A program made the position numbers and the translations under genes. Below, one piece after another: positions 26,274 through 36,366 of a DNA stretch of 64,000 bases. The notes beneath the pieces are model-generated. The model did not search any database, was not told the origin of the DNA, and saw nothing but the letters and a program-made list of their open reading frames with translations. Numbering within the stretch: the first letter of the stretch is position 1; every line of letters begins with the position of its first letter. Source of the stretch: Rhodanobacteraceae bacterium (GTDB taxonomy: Bacteria; Pseudomonadota; Gammaproteobacteria; Xanthomonadales; Rhodanobacteraceae); NCBI GenBank assembly GCA_004299555.1, contig SCQU01000029.1, forward strand, positions 62,001 to 126,000, given 5' to 3'.

Positions 26274-26532
26274 GAGTGTGGGCCTCTCGAAACGGGGACG
26301 GGTCACGTCGACGGGGTGGGGCAAAGCCGCTTGACTTCACGTCGCGCGAAAGACCGATGGTAATACGGGGAAGCGTACGGGAGCCGCGCGCATGGCGCTC
26401 GGCTGGGCCGCAGCCAATCCACGCCCCCGCGCTGGACTGTCATCTGCCTGGGCGGCGACAGGCACGAAACCTATACTCCGATGCTCCACTTTGTCGCCGC
26501 GGGCGCATACCATCCCCACGCTCGAGGACACC

Positions 26533-27561
<1,029 letters not shown>

Positions 27562-27690
27562 GTACGATGCGACCCACGGCGGGAGGGGGATGGTGGTGCC
27601 GCCATCGCTCCCTCCACTGGGCGAAAGCCGGCGCCAGCGCTGTTCGCCGTGACCTGCTCCCCGTGCGCGCGCGGCAGTCGATGGTGGATA

Positions 27691-27710
27691 AAGTCCGTTC
27701 CCGGGAACGG
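27691..27710. promoter_or_regulatory. 20-bp perfect palindrome between converging genes
   Basis: GTCCGTTCCCGGGAACGGAC is a perfect palindrome with no spacer in the 216-bp region between the oxidoreductase and peptidase stop codons. As RNA it would form an 8-bp stem with a CCGG loop, without a U-run. It may be a bidirectional transcription end, a protein-binding site or an insertion scar. Confidence 0.4.
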
Positions 27711-27777
27711 ACCGGCCTGCGCAAGCGCCGGTGGTGTCCGCCGTCCGCGTGGGGCCGCGGTACAACGGCAGGCAGCG

Positions 27778-30114
27778 TCACTGGGTCAGTGTTTTCGGCA
27801 TGCCGGCAAACTCGTGCGGCGGTGTGTTGCCGGCAAGGTGCGTGACGAAGTAGTCGAACATCCGCCGGGTCACATACGGCGTGTGGGTGCCGAAGTGATG
27901 ATGTTCGTCCGGCACCATGATCAGGTCGAAGTCCTTGTTGGCGTTCATCAATGCGTTGACCATGAGATAGGTGTTGGCGGGCGGTACGTTGTCGTCGATT
28001 GCGCCATGCACCAGCATCAGGTGGCCCTTGAGCTTCCCGGCCAGGAGCTCGCTGGCTTGGTTGTCATAGTTGGTCTTGCCGTCCTTGCCCTTGACCAGCA
28101 GGCCCTCCCACTTCTCACCCCAGGCGTAGGAATAGTCGCGGTTGTCGTAATTGCCGCTTTCGGCCCAGCCCACCTTGAAGAAGTCGGGGTAGTGCAGCAT
28201 GGCCGACACCGTGGCGTTGCCGCCGCCGGAGTGGCCCCAGATGCCCACCCGGCCAAGATCCATCCACGGGCGCCGGGCTGCCAGCTGCTTGAGGGTAGCG
28301 ATCTGGTCGGGCAGCGTGTCATCGCCCATGTCGCCGTACCACTCGCGCTGGAAGCTCGCCGAACGGTAGGGCGTGCCCATGCCGTCGACCGTGACGACGA
28401 TGAAACCGAGCTCGGCCAGCGCCTGGCTGGCGCCGCGCTCGGAGCGGAAGCCGAAGGTCAGGATGGAACCAATCTGCGGGCCCGGGTAGATGAAGTCGAT
28501 GACGGGGTAGTGGCTGTGCGGATCGAAGTTGGACGGCTTGTACAGCAATCCGTACAGGTCCGTCTTGCCATCGCGCGCCTTCACCGTGAAGGGCACCGGC
28601 GGCACCCAGCCATCGGCCACGAGGGGTGAAATATCGGTCTTGGCAACGGTCGCGATGACGCGCCCGTCGCTGGCCGCACGCAGCACGGTCACGGGCGGCT
28701 GTGTGGGCGTGGAGTAGGCATCGACGAAATACTTGCCATCCTTAGACATCGTGATGTCGTGGTTGGCGTCTTCCGGTGTCAGCAGGGTGGTGTTGCCGGT
28801 GTCGAGGTTGACCTTGAAGAGCTGCTGGTAGTACGGGTTCACGCCCGCCGTGCGCCCCACGCCGATGTACCACAAGGTGCGCGTCTGCCGGTCGCGGTGC
28901 AGCACCTGGATCACGTCACCCGGGCCGGTCGTGATCGGGTGCAGCTGCTTGCCGGTCGCAAGGTCGTAGAGGTACAGGTTCATCCAGTTGTTCTGCTCGG
29001 TCGGCCAGATCGCCTGGCCGGCCTTGGCCAGGTAGGCCCAGTCGGGCCTGGCGAATTCGCTGCCGTTGGCGGCGTACCAGCCCTGGTAGAAATCCTTGGC
29101 GGTGTACTCGAACGCGGTGCGCACGTCACCGGTCGCGGCATTGGCAATGCGGAACCACTCGTGCCGGCGGTCGCGCGAGGTTGAAACCAACGCGAAGGTC
29201 TTGCTGTCGGGGGCCCACTGGATGTCCATCCACGGCCCAAGTTGCTGCTCTTCCGCCATCTTCAGCGGCGTGGCCGTGTGGGTTGCGACGTCGATGATGA
29301 CGGGCAGGGCCAGCGGGACGTGCTTGTCGCCCGGCAGTGCGTACTGCTGGGTGTGCAGCGTCGGATGGCCGATCCGCGTTTCCAGCGTGTACTCGTTCTC
29401 AACGCCGCGTGAGTCCTGGCGGAACGCCACCAGCCGTTTCGAGTCCGGCGCCCACCGCACCAGCGGCATCGGGCCCGAATCGGGTGAGCCGTAGCCATCG
29501 TCCTTGCTGCCGTCGGTCGTGAGTGGTGTGGCCTTGCCGGTTGCGGTGTCACGCAGCCACAGGTTGTTGTCCTTGATGAATGCCAGCAGCTTGCCGTTGG
29601 GCGACAGCGCCTGGAAACCAGGCGTACCCTTGACCGGCGTCGCGGTTTTCTTGCGGGCCGTGCAAGCGCCGGCGGTGGACAGGTCGCAGGTGTATTGCTT
29701 TGCGCCCAGGCGGACGACGAGTTTGCCATCGGGCTGCGGGTGGAAGTCAAAGTCGTGGGGCCAGGATTGGGCGTCGATGGCCTTGCCGCCGACCTTGCCC
29801 AGCGCCGCGCCCAGCTTGGTCTGGTCGAATGCCGGCCCGGCGGCGCCGGTCGCGGCATCCATGGTGAAGAAGTGGTCACCGGTCGCGTCGTGGTCGCGAT
29901 ACCAGAAGTGGGTCGCGTCCAGCCAATGGACCCGCTTCACTTCGTGGTACACGCGCGGATCGTAGTTGTGGCCGACCAGGGGATCGGTGCTGCGGCCCAG
30001 GAATTTCGCGGCGCGCGCGTAATCGGCAGCGGTCAGTTGGCGGGCCTGCGCGGCGAGGGGCAGCACGCTGGCCAGGGCAAGCAGCAGGACGGCGGTGCAT
30101 CGGGTCGGTTTCAT
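27778..30114 (-). CDS. Periplasmic dipeptidyl-peptidase IV-like serine peptidase (S9 family)
   Basis: A 778-residue secreted peptidase. A signal peptide (MKPTRCTAVLLLALASVLPL) is followed by an eight-blade-like DPPIV N-terminal propeller (about 40-510) and an alpha/beta-hydrolase domain. The catalytic triad can be read: Ser in GIWGHSGGGNA, Asp in HGAIDDNVPP and His in DEHHHFG. Canonical DPP-IV has GWSYGG at the nucleophile; here it is GHSGGG, seen in bacterial S9B relatives. It likely releases dipeptides from imported or periplasmic peptides. The start at 30114 is placed at the signal peptide. The small membrane gene upstream is on the same strand. Confidence 0.88.
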   Translation of the reverse strand: MKPTRCTAVLLLALASVLPLAAQARQLTAADYARAAKFLGRSTDPLVGHNYDPRVYHEVKRVHWLDATHFWYRDHDATGDHFFTMDAATGAAGPAFDQTKLGAALGKVGGKAIDAQSWPHDFDFHPQPDGKLVVRLGAKQYTCDLSTAGACTARKKTATPVKGTPGFQALSPNGKLLAFIKDNNLWLRDTATGKATPLTTDGSKDDGYGSPDSGPMPLVRWAPDSKRLVAFRQDSRGVENEYTLETRIGHPTLHTQQYALPGDKHVPLALPVIIDVATHTATPLKMAEEQQLGPWMDIQWAPDSKTFALVSTSRDRRHEWFRIANAATGDVRTAFEYTAKDFYQGWYAANGSEFARPDWAYLAKAGQAIWPTEQNNWMNLYLYDLATGKQLHPITTGPGDVIQVLHRDRQTRTLWYIGVGRTAGVNPYYQQLFKVNLDTGNTTLLTPEDANHDITMSKDGKYFVDAYSTPTQPPVTVLRAASDGRVIATVAKTDISPLVADGWVPPVPFTVKARDGKTDLYGLLYKPSNFDPHSHYPVIDFIYPGPQIGSILTFGFRSERGASQALAELGFIVVTVDGMGTPYRSASFQREWYGDMGDDTLPDQIATLKQLAARRPWMDLGRVGIWGHSGGGNATVSAMLHYPDFFKVGWAESGNYDNRDYSYAWGEKWEGLLVKGKDGKTNYDNQASELLAGKLKGHLMLVHGAIDDNVPPANTYLMVNALMNANKDFDLIMVPDEHHHFGTHTPYVTRRMFDYFVTHLAGNTPPHEFAGMPKTLTQ

Positions 30115-30222
30115 GTGCAGCCCATCGCAGGGAACGAAAGGCCCAATCATCCCGCGCCCGCGAGCGCGCGACGTGTGCGAGAAGTCATGTTGTGCCACGC
30201 AAGCGGCGGGCGCGGCGCCGGA

Positions 30223-30528
30223 TCAGGCGTGATGGTGGCGGGCGACTTGCCAGTGGCGTGCGAGGCCAAGCAACAGCACCACCGCGAAGCCGGGATACGC
30301 AACCCATGCGGCCGCGACCTGCTTCCAGATGGGACCGGCGTGGCCGAGCGCGAGCTGGTAGGCCGCCACCTCGCAGAGGATTGCGGCCAGCCAGGCGGCG
30401 ACCAGCATCGCCGCATCGAAGCGCGCCGATATGCGATTGGCGGCATGGCGGCGGGCGTATTGCCAGTACAACCAGCTGAGGACGGCGAGCCATGGACCCG
30501 CCAGCAGCATCGCGATGAAGCGTCCCAT
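30223..30528 (-). CDS. Small membrane protein of unknown function, downstream of trpS
   Basis: A 101-residue protein with three predicted membrane helices (FIAMLLAGPWLAVLSWLYW, AAMLVAAWLAAILCEVAAYQ, VAYPGFAVVLLLGLARHW) and a His-rich end (ARHHHA). I do not recognise a family. The ATG follows the trpS stop with a one-base gap (TGA-C-ATG), so it is translated with trpS by reinitiation. Confidence 0.7.
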   Translation of the reverse strand: MGRFIAMLLAGPWLAVLSWLYWQYARRHAANRISARFDAAMLVAAWLAAILCEVAAYQLALGHAGPIWKQVAAAWVAYPGFAVVLLLGLARHWQVARHHHA

Positions 30529-30529
30529 G

Positions 30530-31909
30530 TCAGGCGTCCTCGCGCAGCGTTGCGAGTGCGGCGCGGGCGCGCCCGAGCGCGGCGTCACGCGCTGCAGTGT
30601 CGGCAAAGCCGGCGCTTTCCGCCAGGGTGCCGTCAGCGTCGACGAAGCCAAAACGCGTCGAGTCCAGCGCGACCAGGGCCTTATCGGCGCCGCCGGCGGC
30701 GAATGCGCGCGAGGCCTGGCCGGCGCCGCGCGGGTCGGCGAACGCCCGCGACAGCAGCAGCTCCTCACCGTCGGTGCCGAGGAGGCGGAAGCGGAAGCCG
30801 GCAGCGTCACGGAAGCTGACGATGCGTGCGCGCCTCGCCGCCTTCCTTGTGGCTTTGGCTTTGCGGGTGGGTGCCGCCAGTGCGCCCAGGCCGACCGTGC
30901 GCCGCAGGAGCGCAAGCCGCGGCATCGCGATGGTGCGTGCTTTCGTGGCGCCTTCAAGCAGTGCCGCCTCGATGGCGTCGGGGTGCGCCATCAGCTGGTC
31001 ATAGTGCGCACGCAGGGGCGCGACTTCCTGCTCGATGCGCACGCACAACCGTTGCTTGGCTTCGCCCCAGCCCATCCCGTGTACCAGCGCGTCGCGGAAG
31101 GCCGCGCTTTCGGCGTCGCCAGCGAAGGCGCGGAAGATCGCGAACAGGCTGGAGGAATCGGGATCCTTGGGCTCGCCCGGTGCGCGCGAGTCGGTGACGA
31201 TTTTCGCGATGGCCTCACGCGTCGCCCTGGAGCCGCCTTCGAACAACGGGATGGTGTTGTTGTAACTCTTGGACATCTTGCGGCCGTCCAGGCCCGGCAA
31301 GGTCGCCACCGATTCCTCGATCGCGGCTTCCGGCAGCGTGAATGGCTCGCCTTCACCGCCCGCCGTGCGCCAGGCTTGGCCGTACAGGTGGTTGAAACGC
31401 TGCGCAACGTCGCGCGCCATTTCGATGTGCTGCACCTGGTCGCGCCCGACCGGAATCTTGTTGGCGTTGAAAATCAGGATGTCGGCCGACATCAGCACCG
31501 GGTACATGTAAAGTCCGGCGGTGATCGCGGCGTCGGGGTCCTCGCCGCTGGCCACGTTCTGTTCAACCGCCGCTTTGTAGGCGTGCGCGCGGTTCAAGAG
31601 CCCCTTGGCGGTAACGCAGGTGAGGATCCACTGCAGCTCGGGAATCTCCGGGATGTCGGACTGCCGGTAGAACGTCACCCGGGCCGGGTCCAGTCCACAC
31701 GCCAGCCAGGTGGCGGCGATTTCCAGCCGTGAGCGCGCGATGCGCGCCGGGTCGTCGCATTTGATGAGGGCGTGGTAATCGGCGAGAAAATAAAACGCAT
31801 CGCTGTTGGCGTGCTGACTGTCGGCAAGCGCCGGGCGGATGGCACCAACGTAGTTGCCAAGATGCGGCGTGCCGGTGGTGGTGATGCCGGTAAGGAAACG
31901 TGTGGTCAT
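30530..31909 (-). CDS. trpS: Tryptophanyl-tRNA synthetase with C-terminal YegP/DUF1508-like domain
   Basis: Charges tRNA-Trp. The catalytic part (about residues 1-340) has the class I motifs TGTPHLGNYVG and GRKMSKSYNN, plus MYPVLMSADILIFNANKIPVGRDQ. A typical TrpS is about 334 residues; this one is 459. After a basic linker (TRKAKATRKAARRARI) come two half-repeats that look like DUF1508/YegP: FRFRLLGTDGEELLLSRAF and TRFGFVDADGTLAESAGF, each followed by an Ala-rich helix. The added domain may bind RNA or act as a protein clamp, which is inference. The start at 31909 is the Met directly before TRFLTGITTTG. Confidence 0.92.
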   Translation of the reverse strand: MTTRFLTGITTTGTPHLGNYVGAIRPALADSQHANSDAFYFLADYHALIKCDDPARIARSRLEIAATWLACGLDPARVTFYRQSDIPEIPELQWILTCVTAKGLLNRAHAYKAAVEQNVASGEDPDAAITAGLYMYPVLMSADILIFNANKIPVGRDQVQHIEMARDVAQRFNHLYGQAWRTAGGEGEPFTLPEAAIEESVATLPGLDGRKMSKSYNNTIPLFEGGSRATREAIAKIVTDSRAPGEPKDPDSSSLFAIFRAFAGDAESAAFRDALVHGMGWGEAKQRLCVRIEQEVAPLRAHYDQLMAHPDAIEAALLEGATKARTIAMPRLALLRRTVGLGALAAPTRKAKATRKAARRARIVSFRDAAGFRFRLLGTDGEELLLSRAFADPRGAGQASRAFAAGGADKALVALDSTRFGFVDADGTLAESAGFADTAARDAALGRARAALATLREDA

Positions 31910-31955
31910 GGGTTGCCAACGGCAGCCGTATCGCGGCTGCTCCTGTGCGAAGTCA

Positions 31956-32025
31956 GGCCAGGGATGGCCGTCCTGGTGTCCAGGATTTGAAAGGACACGT
32001 CGAGGGTTCGAAAGGGCACGTCGAG
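31956..32025. repeat. Dispersed palindrome and 21-bp tandem repeat between trpS and hemE
   Basis: The 139-bp gap contains GGCCAGGGATGGCC (31956-31969), identical to a copy at 38279-38292 in the large intergenic element. It also holds two tandem copies of a 16-base unit (31989-32004 and 32010-32025; GAAAGGACACGTCGAG with one mismatch) with a 21-bp period. No function is seen. Confidence 0.55.
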
Positions 32026-32048
32026 CCCGGCCTGTCGAGGTGCTGCGG

Positions 32049-33119
32049 TCATGGGCGCCCCGCCGGTGCCGCCGCGTGTACCGCATCCACCAGCACGCTG
32101 ACGTGCGCGGGATCGACGTCGGGCGTGATGCCGTGGCCAAGGTTGAATACGTGGCCCGGATGCGGGCCAAATTCCGCCTTGACCCGTGCGACCTCGCGCC
32201 GGATGACCGCGGGTGACGCGAGCAGCGTTGCCGGATCAAGGTTGCCCTGCAGCGCGACGCGCTCGCCCACGCGACGCCGCGCGGCATCCAGGGTGATCGT
32301 CCAGTCGAGCCCCAGTGCCGCACAACCGGTATCGGCCAATACTTCCAGGCTGGCGTTGGCACCCTTAGAAAAAACGATCAGAGGAATGCCGCGCGTGCGC
32401 GCATCGGCGTGCAGCAGTGCGGTGATCTGCGCCAGGTAACGCGCCGAAAATTCCTCGAACATGGCCGGCGCCAGCATGCCGCCCCAACTGTCAAACACCA
32501 TCAGGGCGTCGGCGCCAGCCGCGGCCTGCGCGGCGAGGTAGACCGCGACCGCGCGCGCGTTGGTGTCGAGCAGCTGGTGCATGGCCGCCGGTTCGTTCAG
32601 CGCAAACGCCTTCACGCGCGCGAAGTCGCGCGAGCCGTGGCCTTCCACCATGTAGCACGCGAGCGTCCACGGGCTGCCCGCGAAGCCGATCAGCGGCACC
32701 TTGCCGGCAAGCTCGCGGTGGCACAGGCGCACGGCGTCGGGCACGTAGCGGAGCGACGTTTCCGGATCGGGCACGCCGAGCGCGGCGATGGCGCCGGCGC
32801 TGCGCAATGGGCGCTCGAAGGCGGGGCCTTCCCCTGCCACAAAGTGCAGGCCGAGCCCCATCGCATGGGGAATGGTCAGGATGTCGGAAAAGAGGATGGC
32901 CGCATCGAATTCGAAACGGTTGACCGGCTGCAGCGTGACTTCGCAGGCAAGTTCCGGCGTCTGCGCGAGTTTCAGGAAACTGCCGGCGCGTTCGCGGGTG
33001 GCGCGGTATTCCGGCAGGTAGCGTCCGGCCTGGCGCATGATCCAGACGGGGGTGGCGTCGACCGGCTGCCGGCGCAACGCGCGCAAGAACCGGTTGCTGC
33101 GGTCGGATGCTTCAGCCAT
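32049..33119 (-). CDS. hemE: Uroporphyrinogen decarboxylase
   Basis: Decarboxylates uroporphyrinogen III to coproporphyrinogen III in heme synthesis. The 356-residue protein has the family signatures [72 protein letters not shown] and [16 protein letters not shown]. The start lies inside the end of the WGR mini-protein gene with an 8-bp overlap, so the two are translationally linked. Heme supply fits the many cytochromes of this genome. Confidence 0.96.
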   Translation of the reverse strand: MAEASDRSNRFLRALRRQPVDATPVWIMRQAGRYLPEYRATRERAGSFLKLAQTPELACEVTLQPVNRFEFDAAILFSDILTIPHAMGLGLHFVAGEGPAFERPLRSAGAIAALGVPDPETSLRYVPDAVRLCHRELAGKVPLIGFAGSPWTLACYMVEGHGSRDFARVKAFALNEPAAMHQLLDTNARAVAVYLAAQAAAGADALMVFDSWGGMLAPAMFEEFSARYLAQITALLHADARTRGIPLIVFSKGANASLEVLADTGCAALGLDWTITLDAARRRVGERVALQGNLDPATLLASPAVIRREVARVKAEFGPHPGHVFNLGHGITPDVDPAHVSVLVDAVHAAAPAGRP

Positions 33120-33369
33120 GGATGCTGTCGACGCCTTGTGTGATCATCACCTTGAAGCCGCGCTTGAGCTGCGCGTCGCGGGCGTGCTCGAACGCGGCCA
33201 GCGCGGCGTCCCGTTCCAGGTACACCTCGCGTTTCAGGACTGCGCGTCCGCCTTCGGTCCCCGATTCGCGGTACAGCGTCCAGCCCCCGAGCAGGTCCTG
33301 CTCGATCGCGATGCGGCAGTACCGCGGCGCGGCACCGCTGCCCGGCGGGGTTTGCATGTAAAGGTGCAT
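33112..33369 (-). CDS. WGR-domain mini-protein
   Basis: An 85-residue protein made of one WGR-like domain: [56 protein letters not shown]. In eukaryotic PARP proteins WGR binds DNA; bacterial stand-alone copies have no known role. A TACAAT -10 box on the minus strand (33381-33376) ends seven bases before the ATG, so the transcript may be leaderless or start at the second Met (33357). The 3' end overlaps hemE by 8 bp, making it the first gene of a two-gene operon. Confidence 0.78.
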   Translation of the reverse strand: MHLYMQTPPGSGAAPRYCRIAIEQDLLGGWTLYRESGTEGGRAVLKREVYLERDAALAAFEHARDAQLKRGFKVMITQGVDSIHG

Positions 33370-33486
33370 CCGTGGATTGTACGCGAGACGCGCGGGCGCA
33401 TCCCCTGCGAGGTCGCCTGTCTTTCCCCTTGGCTTGCAAAGCAGAGTATGCGGGATGGCTTTCCGGCTGGTACGCCGGGTATGCGT

Positions 33487-34572
33487 TCAGGCCAGCACGC
33501 CGAGGAGCGCCGCGTCCGCGACGCCGGTGGTGATCTCGGCACGGCCGATGCCGCGCCAGAGGATCAGGCGCGTATCGCCGGCACGGTTTTTCTTGTCCAG
33601 CCGCATGTGTGCCAGCAGCGTGTGCGGGTCCAGTTGCGGCGGGCGCGCAAGCGGCAGGCCGATGCGTCGCAGCAACGTGCGCAGGCGGTCGGCATCGGCG
33701 GCGGTCGCCATCCCGAGCCGTGCCGCGAGGTCGGCGGACAGTACCATGCCGATCGCGACCGCTTCGCCGTGCAGCAGCGCGCCGTAGCCGGCTTCGGTTT
33801 CCAGCGCATGGCCGAAGGTGTGGCCGAAGTTGAGCAACGCCCGTTCGCCCGCTTCGCGTTCGTCGCGCTCGACGATGCCGGCCTTGAAGCGGCAGCAGGT
33901 GGTGATGGCGTGGGTCAGCGCGTCGCTGGCGCGCGCGAGCAGCGGGTCGACGTGGGCTTCCAGCCATGCAAAAAAACCGGCGTCACCGATGCACGCGGTT
34001 TTCACCACCTCGGCCAGACCCGCACGCAGTTCGCGGTCCGGCAGCGTCGTCAACGTTGCGAGGTCCGCCACCACGGCACGCGGCTGGTGGAACGCGCCGA
34101 TCAGGTTTTTGCCGGCGGCGTGATCGACTCCCGTCTTGCCGCCGACCGAGGAATCCACCATCGCCAGCAGGGTGGTCGGAAATTGGATGCAGTCGATGCC
34201 GCGCATCCAGCACGCGGCGGCAAAGCCCGCAATGTCGCCGACCACGCCGCCGCCCAGCGCCAGCACGCAGGCATCACGCGTGGCGCCCAGGCGGGCCAGC
34301 GCGTCCAATACGTGGGCCAATGCATCAAGGTTCTTGTGCGCTTCGCCGGCGGGCAGGATGAGCGTGCCGGTCTGCAGGGTGGGGGGCGCGGTGCGCACGA
34401 GGGCGTCGCGCAACCGCTGCGCGTACAGCGGTGCGACGTTGCCGTCGGTGACGATCAGCGCGTGACCGCCGCGGATCGCGCCACGCCAGGCTGCGCCGTC
34501 AGCAAGCAACCCGGCGCCAATCCGGATCGGATACCGCCGGTTCCCGAGGCCAACTTCAAGCGTGGCGGTCAT
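33487..34572 (-). CDS. aroB: 3-dehydroquinate synthase
   Basis: Second shikimate-pathway enzyme (DAHP to 3-dehydroquinate), NAD- and zinc-dependent, 361 residues. Signatures: [72 protein letters not shown], the zinc ligands Glu and His in [12 protein letters not shown] and [12 protein letters not shown], and MRLDKKNR. The start at 34572 forms an ATGA overlap with the aroK stop, so aroK and aroB are translationally coupled. Confidence 0.96.
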   Translation of the reverse strand: MTATLEVGLGNRRYPIRIGAGLLADGAAWRGAIRGGHALIVTDGNVAPLYAQRLRDALVRTAPPTLQTGTLILPAGEAHKNLDALAHVLDALARLGATRDACVLALGGGVVGDIAGFAAACWMRGIDCIQFPTTLLAMVDSSVGGKTGVDHAAGKNLIGAFHQPRAVVADLATLTTLPDRELRAGLAEVVKTACIGDAGFFAWLEAHVDPLLARASDALTHAITTCCRFKAGIVERDEREAGERALLNFGHTFGHALETEAGYGALLHGEAVAIGMVLSADLAARLGMATAADADRLRTLLRRIGLPLARPPQLDPHTLLAHMRLDKKNRAGDTRLILWRGIGRAEITTGVADAALLGVLA

Positions 34573-35120
34573 GCGCTGCGTCCCGTCGGCAGCGGGCGTT
34601 GCCAATGCTGTTCCAGGAGGGCCGCGATGCGCGTGGCCGCCTGCCGGCACGACTCGCCGCCGCTGGCGACGGCAAGATCCGCCAGCTCGCGATAGATCGG
34701 ATCGCGCTGGCGCGCCATTTGCTCCAGCCGCAGGCGGCGATCCGGCACCGCCAGCAGGGGGCGTTGGCGGTCGCGCACGAGCCGCTGCAGTTGTTGATCG
34801 ACGGTGGTTTGCAACCACAACACGAAACCGTGGGCACGCAGCCGCGCACGGTTTTCCGGCACAAGCACCGCGCCGCCGCCGGTCGCGAGCACGATCCCGC
34901 CATGGGTCACAAGTTCACCCAGCAGCGCGGATTCGCGCCGCCGGAACCCGGTTTCGCCCTCGATTGCAAAAATGGTCGCGATGCTGGTGCCGGTGCGCTC
35001 CTCGATCGCGCTGTCAAGGTCCACGCATGACAGCGCAAAGTGCGCGGCGAGCCTGCGCCCGATGCTGGACTTGCCAGCGCCCATGGGGCCGATCAGGAAC
35101 AGGTTGGGCGACGGGTTCAT
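34569..35120 (-). CDS. aroK: Shikimate kinase
   Basis: Phosphorylates shikimate with ATP. The 183-residue P-loop kinase has Walker [12 protein letters not shown], the shikimate-site [21 protein letters not shown], the glycine-rich [13 protein letters not shown], and the lid arginines in [14 protein letters not shown]. The ATG at 35120 was chosen because it directly precedes the first strand. It is first in the aroK-aroB pair and 156 bp downstream of ilvE; that gap contains inverted arms CATGCCC/GGGCATG (35219-35244) that could end the ilvE transcript. Confidence 0.95.
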   Translation of the reverse strand: MNPSPNLFLIGPMGAGKSSIGRRLAAHFALSCVDLDSAIEERTGTSIATIFAIEGETGFRRRESALLGELVTHGGIVLATGGGAVLVPENRARLRAHGFVLWLQTTVDQQLQRLVRDRQRPLLAVPDRRLRLEQMARQRDPIYRELADLAVASGGESCRQAATRIAALLEQHWQRPLPTGRSA

Positions 35121-35276
35121 CCGCCAAGTACAGCCGCGCAGCGGGCCAGCGTCAAACGGTGGCCGGCGGTCAACCCATGCCGGCAACCGCGCGCGGCCTG
35201 GCCTGGGGCCGTACGCCGCATGCCCCCACGCAGGTACGGGCATGCCGGTTGCGGCGCTGACCGGCAGGGTGCCGGC

Positions 35277-36197
35277 TCAAAGCATCTCCAGCCAACCCCA
35301 CTTGTCCTGCGTGCGGCCGTCGAACAGGCCAAAGAACAGATCCTGCAGCTTGCGCGTCACCGGGCCGGCCTCGCCCGCGCCGACCTGCTTGTTGTCGATC
35401 GCACGGATCGGCGTGACCTCGGCGGCGGTACCGCACATGAAGATCTCGTCGGCGAGATACAGGTACTCGCGCGGCAGGTCGCGTTCGACGACCTCGACGC
35501 CGTTGTCACGCGCCAGCGTGATGATGGAGTTGCGGGTGATGCCGTTCAGCAATGACGCGCTGACCGGCGCGGTGTGCAGGGCGCCGTCCATGACCAGAAA
35601 TACGTTCTCGCCCGCGCCTTCGCTGATCAGGCCGGAAGTGGACAGGGCAATGCCTTCGCCAAAGCCGCGCTGGCGGGCTTCCCGCGCGATCAGCTGACCG
35701 GACAGGTAGTTGCCCGCGGCCTTGGCGCCGGAGGGAATCGTGTTGGGTGCGAAGCGCTGCCAGCTTGACACACAGGCGGTGATGCCCTTTTTCAGCGCAT
35801 CCGGGCCGAGGTACGCAGCCATGGGCCAGCCGGCGACCGTCACGCCGACCGGGCAATCGGCGGAAATGCCAAAACCGCCGAGACCGCGATAGGCGCATGG
35901 ACGAATGTAGGCCTGGTCGAAACCATTCTTGATCAGGATTTCGTGGCAGGCGGTGCTGACCTGCTCGACCGTGAAGGGCATCGGCATGTCATAGATGCGC
36001 GCCGAGTTGAAGAACCGCCGCATGTGCGCCGCCAGCCGGAAGATCGCGCCGCCCTTGGGAGTCTTGTAGCAGCGGATGCCTTCGAACACGGACGAGCCGT
36101 ATTGCAGGCTGTGCGACATGACGTGCACGGTCGCGTCCTTCCAGGGCACGATCTTGCCGTTGTGCCAGACCCACTCCGGATACTTCTGTTCGGCCAT
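35277..36197 (-). CDS. ilvE: Branched-chain amino acid aminotransferase
   Basis: Class IV PLP enzyme that interconverts branched-chain amino acids and 2-oxo acids, 306 residues. Features: WHNGKIVPWKDATVHVMSHSLQYGSSVFEGIRCY, ARIYDMPMPF, IRPCAYRGLGGFG, the Lys/Tyr region NYLSGQLIAREARQRGFGEGI, SEGAGENVFLV and EIFMCGTAAEVTPI. GGAG precedes the ATG at 36197. A perfect TATAAT on the minus strand (36227-36222) lies 24 bases upstream of the start, giving a leader of about 17 nt; no -35 match was seen. Confidence 0.96.
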   Translation of the reverse strand: MAEQKYPEWVWHNGKIVPWKDATVHVMSHSLQYGSSVFEGIRCYKTPKGGAIFRLAAHMRRFFNSARIYDMPMPFTVEQVSTACHEILIKNGFDQAYIRPCAYRGLGGFGISADCPVGVTVAGWPMAAYLGPDALKKGITACVSSWQRFAPNTIPSGAKAAGNYLSGQLIAREARQRGFGEGIALSTSGLISEGAGENVFLVMDGALHTAPVSASLLNGITRNSIITLARDNGVEVVERDLPREYLYLADEIFMCGTAAEVTPIRAIDNKQVGAGEAGPVTRKLQDLFFGLFDGRTQDKWGWLEML

Positions 36198-36221
36198 GTT
36201 TTGGCTCCGCGAAAAACGCCA

Positions 36222-36227
36222 ATTATA
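36222..36227 (-). promoter_or_regulatory. Consensus -10 box for ilvE
   Basis: On the minus strand the hexamer reads TATAAT, a full consensus -10 box, rare in this GC-rich sequence. It would start a transcript near 36214, 17 bases before the ilvE ATG. The -35 region is weak, so an activator may be needed. Confidence 0.5.
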
Positions 36228-36366
36228 ACCCGTCATGTTCTGGGGTTTTGGACGGAGCGGTTGCTGGTGGAAAGTCAGACCACGGCTGGTCGCTCTGGTG
36301 TTTGCAGGGCCTGGAACCTTGGCCTGCCACGCGCCCCGCCACGCAGCGATCAAGACGATCGCACGG

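Noticed and set aside
31950-32040. Possible tRNA or CRISPR-like repeat because of TTCGAAAG and the tandem unit
   Set aside because: Only two repeat copies with a 5-bp separation, and no cloverleaf could be drawn.
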